NCBI GenBank assembly: GCA_943913655.1 | Contig: CALTZA010000001.1 | Coordinates: 124,001-188,000 of the forward strand | Direction of reading: 5' to 3' | Source of the DNA: an uncultured Francisella sp. | GTDB lineage: Bacteria; Pseudomonadota; Gammaproteobacteria; Burkholderiales; Neisseriaceae | DNA: 64,000 nucleotides | Shown: in pieces, positions 1 through 7,701 of the stretch | How the letters are laid out: each line of letters starts with the position of its first letter | Position numbering within the stretch: position 1 is the first letter of the stretch | Position numbers and translations under genes: made by a program | Notes under the pieces: generated by a model | The model's database searches: none | Seen by the model: only the letters and a program-made list of their open reading frames with translations | Told to the model about the DNA's origin: nothing

Positions 1-1174
1 CACTATTGCTGTCCTCTTGCACTGATTTAACGACCTCCATCCATTGCTGTGCACTACGCTTGAATGGCTGAACCTTGCTTCTTTTTTTACGTGCTTTTGT
101 TACTGAAGAAAATCGACTAATTTCAAATAATTCATCCATCTCATAGGTTCTAATCTGGACTTCAATTGACAATCCTAAAGAACTGATTAAAGTTGTTTTT
201 AAACTTTGCGAACCATTTTGTTTGGGAATAGCGATAAAATCTCTAAAGCTACCAGGTTTAGGATTATATAGATGATGCAATGCACCTAAGGCACGATAAC
301 AATCCAGAACATTATGGACCAGCACCACAAAACAATACATATCCATAACCTGTGAAAAATGCAATCGTTGATAACGCATCTTTTGAAAAACACCATACAG
401 ATGTTTCTCACCACCTTTAATAGTTGCCTCCACATTAAAAGCCACAAGTTGCGCAGCAAAATCACGCATGACGCGTTCAATCAATTGCTCTTTTTGCCCC
501 CGCCAGTGCTTTAACGCACGAGAAATAACCTGATAACGATAAGGATAGAGGTGTTTGAAAGCAAGGTTTTGTAATTCATAATACACTGCATTCATACCAA
601 TTCGATTAGCCAATTCCGCATAAATGTCTAATGTTTCTTGAGCAATACGCCTTTTTTTATCACGTCGCATTGATCCTAAGGTACGCATATTATGTAATCG
701 ATCGGCTAACTTAACCAGCAATACGCGTAAGTCTTTAGTACCCGCCAATAGCATCTTACGAAAGCTTTCTGCCTGTAACTCTAAAAAATCCTTACCCGCA
801 ATTTTTTTAAATTTAGATACGCCATCTACCACTGCAGCGACTTCAGTACCAAATTCTTCTCGAATCTCTTCTATACTTGTGCCCGTATCTTCAACCACAT
901 CATGCAACAAAGCAGCAGTTAAACTGATAATATCTTCCCCCCAGACAGCGAGCTCTATAGCTACTTCAATCGGGTGTATTATATAAGGCTCACCACTTTG
1001 ACGATATTGCCGGTAGTGCGCTTTTTTTGCAAATTCAAAAGCACGTTCTAACAAAAACTTGTGTTCACAATTAGTATGGGAAATAGCTTCAAAAAGCTTA
1101 TCGCGGGCTGAGAAAATCAGTTGTTCTTCTTTTTTTTCAGGTATGGCTTGGGGGGCGGCAGTGGTTGTCATCAT
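1..1174 (-). CDS. spoT: SpoT/RelA-type (p)ppGpp hydrolase/synthetase, N-terminal part (runs off window)
   Basis: The reading frame is open from the start codon to the left edge, about 391 residues, so only the hydrolase and synthetase domains are visible; TGS and ACT domains would lie outside. The HD hydrolase signature is intact: HPIEVA near residue 66, LLHDVVEDT near 85 and KLADRLHNMRT near 150. The synthetase domain keeps GGEKHLYGVFQKM, the Asp of MDMY and EVQIRT. It departs from the family where NGYQSLHT is expected (NGSQSLKT here) and where the usual MAEMGVAAHW segment is missing. ATG at 1174 overlaps the rpoZ stop as ATGA; a second in-frame ATG is at 1171. The gmk-rpoZ-spoT order is the standard gammaproteobacterial one, favouring SpoT over RelA. 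Confidence 0.93.
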   Translation of the reverse strand, partial: MMTTTAAPQAIPEKKEEQLIFSARDKLFEAISHTNCEHKFLLERAFEFAKKAHYRQYRQSGEPYIIHPIEVAIELAVWGEDIISLTAALLHDVVEDTGTSIEEIREEFGTEVAAVVDGVSKFKKIAGKDFLELQAESFRKMLLAGTKDLRVLLVKLADRLHNMRTLGSMRRDKKRRIAQETLDIYAELANRIGMNAVYYELQNLAFKHLYPYRYQVISRALKHWRGQKEQLIERVMRDFAAQLVAFNVEATIKGGEKHLYGVFQKMRYQRLHFSQVMDMYCFVVLVHNVLDCYRALGALHHLYNPKPGSFRDFIAIPKQNGSQSLKTTLISSLGLSIEVQIRTYEMDELFEISRFSSVTKARKKRSKVQPFKRSAQQWMEVVKSVQEDSNS

Positions 1175-1371
1175 TTTTTCTTCAGAATATCCACGCCTAT
1201 CTCTCCTGCTGCAATCTCACGTAAAGCAGTCACTGTGGGTTTGTTTTTTACATCACTTACCAAGGGAGTGGCACCGTTACTTAACTGGCGAGCGCGGTAA
1301 GCGGCAGCCAAAGTCAACTCAAAGTGATTAGGAATGTGTTGAATACAATCTTCTATGGTAATTCTTGCCAT
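1171..1371 (-). CDS. rpoZ: RNA polymerase omega subunit
   Basis: A 66-residue protein starting MARITIEDC with the ARQL-NGA motif (RARQLSNGATPLV) conserved in omega, which folds onto the beta-prime C-terminus and assists RNA polymerase assembly. In E. coli omega is also part of a ppGpp-binding site on the enzyme. It is shorter than E. coli omega (91 residues), which is common since the C-terminal tail varies. It lies between gmk and spoT in the classic order; its TGA overlaps the spoT ATG, implying translational coupling. Confidence 0.95.
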   Translation of the reverse strand: MARITIEDCIQHIPNHFELTLAAAYRARQLSNGATPLVSDVKNKPTVTALREIAAGEIGVDILKKK

Positions 1372-1404
1372 ACTTTTAGCTCCTTGCTAATACAATGTTC
1401 AGGT

Positions 1405-2034
1405 TTAAGCGGGTAAATCCGCTAATACTTTCTTTAATACCTCTTTGTTTCTTCCCACCGTCAAAGCCTGTACTCTAAAGATGCACTGTAAATCTGCTTT
1501 GGCAGTATTAAAATCGTCATTAACAACTACATAATCATAGTTAACTGCCTGTTTAAGCTCTTGTTGCGCATTGCGTAAACGTGTTTCAATATCCAAAGGA
1601 TGATTGGTTTTACGAAGCTGCAAGCGTTCTCGTAAGATTTTAATCGGCCTATCAAAAGAAGGAAGAATATAGATTAATACCGCGTCTGGAAACTTCTCTT
1701 TAATTTGCTTAGCACCTTGCACATCTATCTCTAGCAATAAATTTTGCCCATTATCTAATTTACCTTGAATTTCTTGTTTGCTAGTACCATAATAATGACC
1801 ATGCACTTTGGCATATTCAATAAAATTTCCTTCTTCTATTAGATGCTTAAAAACATCTTCATCAATAAAATAATAACTTTTACCTTCACTTTCGCCAGGA
1901 CGTGGCAATCGCGTAGTATGAGAAATAGCTAGTTTTAACTGATCATTACCAGTTAAAACCTCGTGTAAAAGCGAGTTTTTACCTGCACCCGATGGTGCTG
2001 AAATAACAAATAAAGTACCTTTTTCTTGCAACAT
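1405..2034 (-). CDS. gmk: Guanylate kinase
   Basis: 209 residues, the usual length. Gmk phosphorylates GMP/dGMP to GDP/dGDP with ATP in the cytoplasm. The P-loop at residues 13-21 reads APSGAGKNSL, the GMP-binding region includes SHTTRLPRPGE and YYFIDEDVF, and the lid region follows (LLEIDVQGA, RLQLRKTNHP). The P-loop Asn replaces the Ser of E. coli, but Gram-positive Gmk has Gly there, so this is tolerated. First gene of the gmk-rpoZ-spoT transcript, with a good promoter upstream (TTGACC, 17 bp, TACAAT). An AAGG ribosome-binding element lies about 9 nt before the ATG. Confidence 0.96.
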   Translation of the reverse strand: MLQEKGTLFVISAPSGAGKNSLLHEVLTGNDQLKLAISHTTRLPRPGESEGKSYYFIDEDVFKHLIEEGNFIEYAKVHGHYYGTSKQEIQGKLDNGQNLLLEIDVQGAKQIKEKFPDAVLIYILPSFDRPIKILRERLQLRKTNHPLDIETRLRNAQQELKQAVNYDYVVVNDDFNTAKADLQCIFRVQALTVGRNKEVLKKVLADLPA

Positions 2035-2108
2035 AACCGTCTTGCCTTAATAAAATAATATTGTTTCGCTAATCAGCTGTTATAAAATAATGACAACTTA
2101 ATGAGTTG

Positions 2109-2137
2109 ATTGTAGCGTCAAGGTTAACCTTGGTCAA
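2109..2137 (-). promoter_or_regulatory. Sigma-70 promoter for gmk-rpoZ-spoT with operator-like palindrome in the spacer
   Basis: Read on the minus strand there is TTGACC (2137-2132), a 17-bp spacer and TACAAT (2114-2109), about 75 bp upstream of the gmk ATG. The spacer is almost filled by a perfect 14-bp palindrome, CAAGGTTAACCTTG (2119-2132), whose last base overlaps the -35 box. A repressor bound there would block polymerase. The promoter is read from the sequence; the operator role is inference. Confidence 0.6.
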
Positions 2138-2232
2138 TGCAAGTGCCTATACAAGGTAGACTTTTTTACTAATTAAGTAATTTTCTAGGTAAACGAGCAG
2201 AAGTTTTATCACCGAAAAAGATGTACTGAGAT

Positions 2233-3300
2233 ATGAAACTATTAATTATTGGCCCTTCATGGGTGGGCGACATGCTAATTGCTAATAGCTTGTTTCAACA
2301 TTTAATAAAACAATATCCTGACCACGAACTTGATGTCCTTACCCCTGCTTGGTCTCAAAGCTTGCTTAGCAAAATGCCTGAGGTCGCTAATATTCTGGAT
2401 ATGCCAATTAACCACAGAGAATTTCTTTGGCGTAAACGAAAGCAAATTGGAAACAGTTTAAGGCAAAAACATTATGCGCGCGCGTGGGTATTACCTAATT
2501 CTTGGAAATCAGCCCTAATCCCATTTTGGGCCAATATTCCGATTCGCAGCGGTTATCAAGGTGAACTGCGTTATGGCTTACTTAATGATATCCGCAAAAA
2601 AGATACAAAACTTTATCCTTCTTTAGTCATGCAATACAACGCCTTAGCTTATTCAGTACAAGATCTAAAAAATTTAGATGCAGCCAGTTTGAAAGAAAAA
2701 CTATATTACCCTTACCCACATTTATCTGTAAGCATAAAAGATAAAGACAACACTGCAAAAGCAATGGCCCTAATCCTACCCAGTATCAATTTTAAACTTC
2801 CTTTTATTGCCTTATGTCCCGGTGCCGAATTCGGTCCTGCCAAGTGCTGGCCACATAATCATTATGCTAAGCTTGCTAACCGACTGATTAATGATGGTTT
2901 TATCATCCACTTATTAGGTAGCGCCAAAGATTCTTTGATTGCGCGGCGTATTATTGCTATGAGCACACAAAAAAATCGCATATTTGATCTGACTGGAAAA
3001 ACCACTCTAGCACAGGCAGTGGACATTCTATCAATGGCTAGCGCAGTAGTTTCAAATGACTCTGGCTTAATGCACGTTGCAGCGGCTTTACAACGACCGC
3101 AAGTTGCTCTTTTCGGCCCGACTAGCCCACATTTCACGCCTCCTCTTTCTAAAAAAGCGCGCACTTTACGCTTAATAGAAGGATATCATCCTATGCGCCA
3201 AGCTAATGATAGCCCTGAAGGTTACCATTACAGTTTAATTAATTTACAACCAAGCATGGTGTATGACAGCTTAAAAGCGCTTATTGATCAAGAAAAGTAA
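2233..3300 (+). CDS. waaF: ADP-heptose:LPS heptosyltransferase II
   Basis: 355 residues, glycosyltransferase family 9. WaaF adds the second L-glycero-D-manno-heptose to the LPS inner core at the cytoplasmic face of the inner membrane. Visible hallmarks are the start IIGPSWVGDMLIANSLFQ, the acceptor-side PIRSGYQGELRYGLLND, the ALCPGAEFGPAKCWP segment near residue 195, and the nucleotide-sugar site VVSNDSGLMHVAAALQRP near 280 followed by ALFGPTSP. The gene is divergent from gmk, and its 3' end overlaps the convergent ilvE by 20 nt. The standalone heptose kinase gene 3.4 kb downstream supplies the same pathway. Confidence 0.93.
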   Translation: MKLLIIGPSWVGDMLIANSLFQHLIKQYPDHELDVLTPAWSQSLLSKMPEVANILDMPINHREFLWRKRKQIGNSLRQKHYARAWVLPNSWKSALIPFWANIPIRSGYQGELRYGLLNDIRKKDTKLYPSLVMQYNALAYSVQDLKNLDAASLKEKLYYPYPHLSVSIKDKDNTAKAMALILPSINFKLPFIALCPGAEFGPAKCWPHNHYAKLANRLINDGFIIHLLGSAKDSLIARRIIAMSTQKNRIFDLTGKTTLAQAVDILSMASAVVSNDSGLMHVAAALQRPQVALFGPTSPHFTPPLSKKARTLRLIEGYHPMRQANDSPEGYHYSLINLQPSMVYDSLKALIDQEK

Positions 3301-4210
3301 GCCAGTAGTGATATCGCTCATTTCTACCGTGTACAATATCAAAATAAGTTTGCTGAAGTCGCTCAGTGATCGGCTTATGCTTGGCGTCACCAATTATTCT
3401 TCCATCAACTTGCGCAACTGGTGTAATTTCAGCAGCAGTGCCGGTAAAAAATACCTCATCTGCGATATATAATTCGTCACGAGTAATGGTCCTTTCTATC
3501 ACTGGTATATTAAATTCATTTAATAACTCAATGACAGTGGCACGGGTAATACCTGCCAAAGCAGAAGTTAAGGAAGGGGTATGCACTGTTCCATCTATCA
3601 CCATAAATAAGTTTTCTCCTGTACCTTCAGCAAGATAGCCTAGGTGATCGAGAAGAATTGCTTCATCATAACCGTCTCTTACAGCCTCTTTTTTGGCATA
3701 AATTGAATTAAGGTAATTACCATTAGCTTTAGCCCTACACATCATTGAGTTGGGCTGATGACGACAAAAACTAGAAATCTTGGTCTTCACACCTTTTTGC
3801 AAAGCCTCTTTACCCAAATAAGCACCCCACTGCCAAGCTGCAATAATCAAGTGAACATCACTTTCATCAGGCATCACTCCCAGTTGTTTGGATCCATAAA
3901 AAGCCATGGGGCGAATGTAGCACTCTGGCAATTGACTACTTCGCGCTACCTCTTTTTGCGCAATGAGTACTTCATCGACAGAATAAGGAAGTTGCATTTG
4001 CACAATTTCGGCCGAATTAAACAAGCGTTTGATATGATCTTGTAATCTAAAAATAGCACTGCCACGATTTGTTAAGTAAACACGCAGTCCTTCAAACACT
4101 CCCATGCCATAATGCAAAGTATGGGTTAACACATGGGTTTTGGCCTGTTCCCAATCAACCAGTTGTCCATCATACCAAATCGCAGCTTGGTGATCTTCCA
4201 TATTTTTCAC
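3281..4210 (-). CDS. ilvE: Branched-chain amino acid aminotransferase
   Basis: 309 residues, class IV PLP fold. IlvE makes the last transamination of Leu, Ile and Val synthesis. Motifs include HVLTHTLHYGMGVFEGLRVY near residue 30, the PLP lysine in RAKANGNYLNS, GYLAEGTGENLF and DEVFFTGTAAEITPV near residue 255. A GTG start at 4210 has AAGGA seven bases upstream; an ATG three codons later (4201) is the alternative. The last 20 nt overlap the end of the convergent waaF gene. D-amino-acid transaminase is a family alternative, but ITPVAQVDG and overall length favour IlvE. Confidence 0.93.
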   Translation of the reverse strand: MKNMEDHQAAIWYDGQLVDWEQAKTHVLTHTLHYGMGVFEGLRVYLTNRGSAIFRLQDHIKRLFNSAEIVQMQLPYSVDEVLIAQKEVARSSQLPECYIRPMAFYGSKQLGVMPDESDVHLIIAAWQWGAYLGKEALQKGVKTKISSFCRHQPNSMMCRAKANGNYLNSIYAKKEAVRDGYDEAILLDHLGYLAEGTGENLFMVIDGTVHTPSLTSALAGITRATVIELLNEFNIPVIERTITRDELYIADEVFFTGTAAEITPVAQVDGRIIGDAKHKPITERLQQTYFDIVHGRNERYHYWLTFLDQ

Positions 4211-4306
4211 TGCTTAGTCCTTTCCCCCATCAAGAAGTAATGTTGCCTGCTTTGTTTACTTCACGTTTTAAGTATGCAAGCTTACTCATCATATACAGCA
4301 TTATAG

Positions 4307-4312
4307 TATAAT
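4307..4312 (+). promoter_or_regulatory. Candidate -10 box upstream of lapA
   Basis: A consensus TATAAT lies 70 bp before the lapA ATG in the AT-rich gap between divergent ilvE and lapA. No convincing TTGACA-like element sits at the correct distance, so only the -10 is proposed. Confidence 0.35.
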
Positions 4313-4381
4313 ATGATGCGGTCTCATTCTAACTAAAAAAGTCTGTTAATTAATGACCTAGAATCATAGGAATCAACGTTC

Positions 4382-4690
4382 ATGAAAACCCTTAAGTTTT
4401 TTCTGCTATTGTTTGTATTTATTATCTTATTTTGCTTTGCTTATGCCAATACTGATCAAGTGAATTTTCATATTCCATTGGGTCCCACTTATATCATACC
4501 TTTAATGGTATTACTTTTGGCAGTTTTTGCAATCGGTGCGCTCTTAGGAATTTTATCAATTCTTTTTCCTCTTTTTCGGACCAAGTACCATTTAAAGAAA
4601 GCAAGAAAAGATTTACATAAAAGCAATCAAGTATTGCAACACATACAAAAAGATAGCTTGCAGGAAGAAGAAAAGCCCAGAGAGATTTAA
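4382..4690 (+). CDS. lapA: LapA (YciS) inner-membrane protein of LPS assembly
   Basis: 102 residues with two hydrophobic segments (about 5-22 and 38-62) joined by a short loop containing ANTDQVNFHIPLG, then a basic, charged C-terminal tail likely in the cytoplasm. This is the DUF1049/LapA layout. LapA works with LapB, the adjacent gene, in regulated turnover of LpxC and in LPS assembly. First gene of the run lapA-lapB-pyrF-rfaE-trkA, the first three in the same order as E. coli yciS-yciM-pyrF. Confidence 0.87.
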   Translation: MKTLKFFLLLFVFIILFCFAYANTDQVNFHIPLGPTYIIPLMVLLLAVFAIGALLGILSILFPLFRTKYHLKKARKDLHKSNQVLQHIQKDSLQEEEKPREI

Positions 4691-4726
4691 TACCTTTTCT
4701 TTGACTATGTAAGTAATCACTTAATC

Positions 4727-5929
4727 ATGCAAGATAATCTATTTATTTGGTTTATTCCTGTCTTACTTTTACCTGTGTTTTTTGGTATGGGCTGGTTAGC
4801 AGCGAGAGTCGATCTACGTGCAGTAGTCAAAGAAGCAAGGGCCGTTCCCAGACAACTTTATAAAAGTTTAGAAGCTTTGATTGATCGCCAAAACAAAGAA
4901 GCAACAAGCTTGCTCTCATCTATCGTTGAAGAAAAAAAATTACTAGGACAAACAGCAGATTCTTATGAATTAGCGATGATTTATGGCAAACTACTACGCC
5001 AGAGTGGTGAACACGATAAGGTGATCTCATTGCATCAAGATCTGTTGCAACATGCTTACCACTCTTCATCATTAGCCGAGGATAAAAAATGGCATCTTCA
5101 GTTGGAACTAGGACAGGATTATCAGGCAGCTGGCTTAGTGGATCGTGCAGAAAAAGAGTTTGAAAGTTTATTAAGTACACCGCTATCCTCCATAGCAAGT
5201 AAAGAATTACTGACCATTTACCAACAAGACCGCAATTGGATTAAAGCAATTGAGCTAACCAGAAAATTTCCTGGTGAAAAAAGTAACCAACTCATTAAAA
5301 TGGCACATTTTTATTGCGAACTAGCTCGAGACGCATTAATCCAATCGCAATTGAACGAGTCAAAGATAAAAGCACAACAGGCTTTGTCGATCAATAAAAA
5401 ATGTGCACGTGCCAATATCATTTTGGGTGATAGTGCAGCTCAAGCAAAAGATTACGAACATGCCATTGCTTGCTACACAGCCATTGAAAAACAATCTCCA
5501 CCTTATTTGAATATGGTGGCAGAAAATATCTATAACGCTTATGAACAATTGCACAAAGCAGAAGCAGGATTATATTTACTTATAGGATATGCACAGAATT
5601 TTCCTGAATTAGATTTGATCAATCTAATTTATCAAAAAGCATTATTATTATGGCCACATAAGCGTGTCAATGAGCTCGCTTTAAATCTTATCCGAATCAA
5701 CCCAAATTTAAAAAAGATTTATCTACTCATTACCATACTTATGGAAGAAGGTTTACCTAGCCATACTCATGACATTGATATCATTAAAAAAACCTTATCC
5801 AATCAGGTAACTAAAACTTTTATGTATCAGTGTAAAAATTGCTGCTTTAGATCGCGCATATTTTTTTGGCACTGTCCTGCCTGTGGTCGCTGGGAAACCT
5901 TTAGTCCCAATAAAATAGAAGTAAAATAG
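4727..5929 (+). CDS. lapB: LapB (YciM), TPR protein controlling LPS synthesis
   Basis: 400 residues, close to E. coli LapB (389). An N-terminal membrane helix (about 5-25) is followed by tetratricopeptide repeats through most of the protein and a C-terminal rubredoxin-like metal-binding domain, with CKNCCF and CPACGRW pairs near residues 367-390. LapB anchors to the inner membrane and promotes FtsH degradation of LpxC, limiting lipid A synthesis. It follows lapA by 36 nt and precedes pyrF by 11 nt. Confidence 0.93.
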   Translation: MQDNLFIWFIPVLLLPVFFGMGWLAARVDLRAVVKEARAVPRQLYKSLEALIDRQNKEATSLLSSIVEEKKLLGQTADSYELAMIYGKLLRQSGEHDKVISLHQDLLQHAYHSSSLAEDKKWHLQLELGQDYQAAGLVDRAEKEFESLLSTPLSSIASKELLTIYQQDRNWIKAIELTRKFPGEKSNQLIKMAHFYCELARDALIQSQLNESKIKAQQALSINKKCARANIILGDSAAQAKDYEHAIACYTAIEKQSPPYLNMVAENIYNAYEQLHKAEAGLYLLIGYAQNFPELDLINLIYQKALLLWPHKRVNELALNLIRINPNLKKIYLLITILMEEGLPSHTHDIDIIKKTLSNQVTKTFMYQCKNCCFRSRIFFWHCPACGRWETFSPNKIEVK

Positions 5930-5940
5930 AAGGATAAATA

Positions 5941-6711
5941 ATGAATTCTTTGCTGTTTAATGATCAAACACATTTCCCCCCCAGTCGGGTGATTGTCGCT
6001 TTGGATTTTCAAGAAGCTAATATGGCATTAAATTTTATTAGACAATTAGATCCATCACTATGTGCGCTTAAGGTGGGTAATGAACTTTTTACCTCTGCTG
6101 GGCCTGCTTTTATAGAGCAATTAATTGCGCAAGGTTTTAGAGTTTTTTTAGATTTAAAATTCCATGATATTCCTAATACAGTCCAAAAAGCTTGTCAGGC
6201 AGCAGCCTCTCTTGGTGTATGGATGATCGATGTGCATGCTGCTGGGGGGCAAAAAATGTTGGAAGCGGCTGCCAATGCGATAGCGCAAGTAAGCACCCCA
6301 CCACTTTTAATTGGTGTAACGGTACTGACAAGTTTACAAGAAAAAGATTTGCTAACAATGGGGATTGATTTATCCTTAGCTTCACTGGTGTTAAAACGCG
6401 CCAATATGGTCAAAGAAGCTGGATTAGATGGGGTGGTTTGTTCTGCGCAAGAGACAATGGCCATTAAAAAAAACCTAGGTAAGCAGTTTTTGACTGTAAC
6501 TCCTGGCATGCGTTTTCAAGAAGATAAAACGCATGATGACCAAATGCGCATCATGACACCTAAAAAAGCATTTGAAGCTGGCAGTGATTATTTAGTGATT
6601 GGCCGCCCCATCATAAAAGCAAAAGATCCACTTGAGAAATTGCAGCAAATCAGATTAATTCAACTTACTGCATCTGAGTCATTTCCCAGTACAAAAGACT
6701 TTACTGAGTAA
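5941..6711 (+). CDS. pyrF: Orotidine 5'-phosphate decarboxylase
   Basis: 256 residues. PyrF decarboxylates OMP to UMP, the last step of de novo pyrimidine synthesis. The catalytic signature FLDLKFHDIPNTV (Asp-x-Lys-x4-Asp network) is near residue 70, with VIVALDF at the start of the barrel, LKVGNELF after it, GVVCSAQE in the middle and the phosphate-binding DYLVIGRPI near 220. Eleven nt separate it from lapB and five from rfaE. Confidence 0.96.
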   Translation: MNSLLFNDQTHFPPSRVIVALDFQEANMALNFIRQLDPSLCALKVGNELFTSAGPAFIEQLIAQGFRVFLDLKFHDIPNTVQKACQAAASLGVWMIDVHAAGGQKMLEAAANAIAQVSTPPLLIGVTVLTSLQEKDLLTMGIDLSLASLVLKRANMVKEAGLDGVVCSAQETMAIKKNLGKQFLTVTPGMRFQEDKTHDDQMRIMTPKKAFEAGSDYLVIGRPIIKAKDPLEKLQQIRLIQLTASESFPSTKDFTE

Positions 6712-6716
6712 TCAAT

Positions 6717-7682
6717 ATGGCACAATCCTTATCTCCTGAAGTAATTCAAAATATACTTGATCGCTTTTCAAAAATAAAAGTGTTGGTGGTGGGTGACATA
6801 ATGTTGGATCAATATTGGTTTGGTGAGGCACAACGTATTTCACCAGAAGCACCAGTTCCTATTACCAAGATAAAAAATACAGAAATCCGTGCTGGAGGGG
6901 CAGCTAATGTGGCACGTAATATCACCAGTCTGGGTGCAAATGCTTCATTATTAAGTATCACAGGCGAAGATCAGCCCGCTTCTCAGCTAGAAAAACTTTT
7001 ACAGGAAAGTCATGTTACCTCCCATTTTATTCGGGATAAGACGCTAACTACCACCATTAAATTACGGGTAATCGCAAAGCAACAGCAACTATTGCGTATC
7101 GATTTTGAAGATGAGCCCAGTGAAGAGGCTATCAAACGCTTAAAAAAAGTCTATACCGATCTGATACAACAATATGATGCAGTGGTTTTTTCTGACTATG
7201 ATAAAGGTGGACTCAAACATGTTTCTAAACTATTACAAATTGCCAAGCAGAAAGGCCGCCTGGTATTGATTGACCCCAAAGGAGATGATTATAAAAAATA
7301 TCAAGGCGCTGACATGATTACCCCGAACCGCTCTGAGCTTAAAGTAGTAGTAGGCAATTGGCAAAACGAAAAAGAGTTAACTAAAAAAGCCATGGCGCTT
7401 AGAGAAAAACTACATATTAAATCCCTGCTTCTTACTCGCAGTGAAGAAGGTTTATCTCTCTATCAACATCACTGGTCAGGCCATGATGCTACGGTTCCAC
7501 AAGAGGTTTTTGATGTATCTGGTGCTGGAGATACTATCATTGCAGTAGCAACTTTAGCTTTAGCTACCGGATTATCTAATCAGTTACTTATGAGAATTGC
7601 TAATATAGCAGCGGGGGTAGTGGTCAGCAAGCTAGGCACTGCGACTTGTAGCAAGGTAGAATTAATGCAGAAACTTTTATAG
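6717..7682 (+). CDS. hldA: D-glycero-beta-D-manno-heptose-7-phosphate kinase (standalone)
   Basis: 321 residues, PfkB/ribokinase fold. The enzyme phosphorylates heptose-7-phosphate at C1 on the way to ADP-heptose for the LPS core. Visible are VVGDIMLDQYWFG near residue 22, IRAGGAANVARNI near 60, the PfkB signature DVSGAGDTIIAV near 265 and NIAAGVVVSKLGT near 300. E. coli HldE is about 477 residues with a C-terminal adenylyltransferase (HxGH); that half is absent here, so the adenylyltransferase must be encoded elsewhere. Could equally be called rfaE1. Confidence 0.92.
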   Translation: MAQSLSPEVIQNILDRFSKIKVLVVGDIMLDQYWFGEAQRISPEAPVPITKIKNTEIRAGGAANVARNITSLGANASLLSITGEDQPASQLEKLLQESHVTSHFIRDKTLTTTIKLRVIAKQQQLLRIDFEDEPSEEAIKRLKKVYTDLIQQYDAVVFSDYDKGGLKHVSKLLQIAKQKGRLVLIDPKGDDYKKYQGADMITPNRSELKVVVGNWQNEKELTKKAMALREKLHIKSLLLTRSEEGLSLYQHHWSGHDATVPQEVFDVSGAGDTIIAVATLALATGLSNQLLMRIANIAAGVVVSKLGTATCSKVELMQKLL

Positions 7683-7701
7683 ATATAGAGAAGGTTGATC
7701 A

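Noticed and set aside
1..1174. spoT region at first looks like a pseudogene because no terminated long ORF lies in it
   Set aside because: Translating the complement of the whole stretch gives one uninterrupted frame running off the left edge; it is partial only because of the window boundary.
1975..2002. Gmk P-loop GAGKNS with Asn where E. coli has Ser
   Set aside because: Gram-positive guanylate kinases have Gly at this position (GVGKGT), so it is a tolerant site and not evidence of inactivation.
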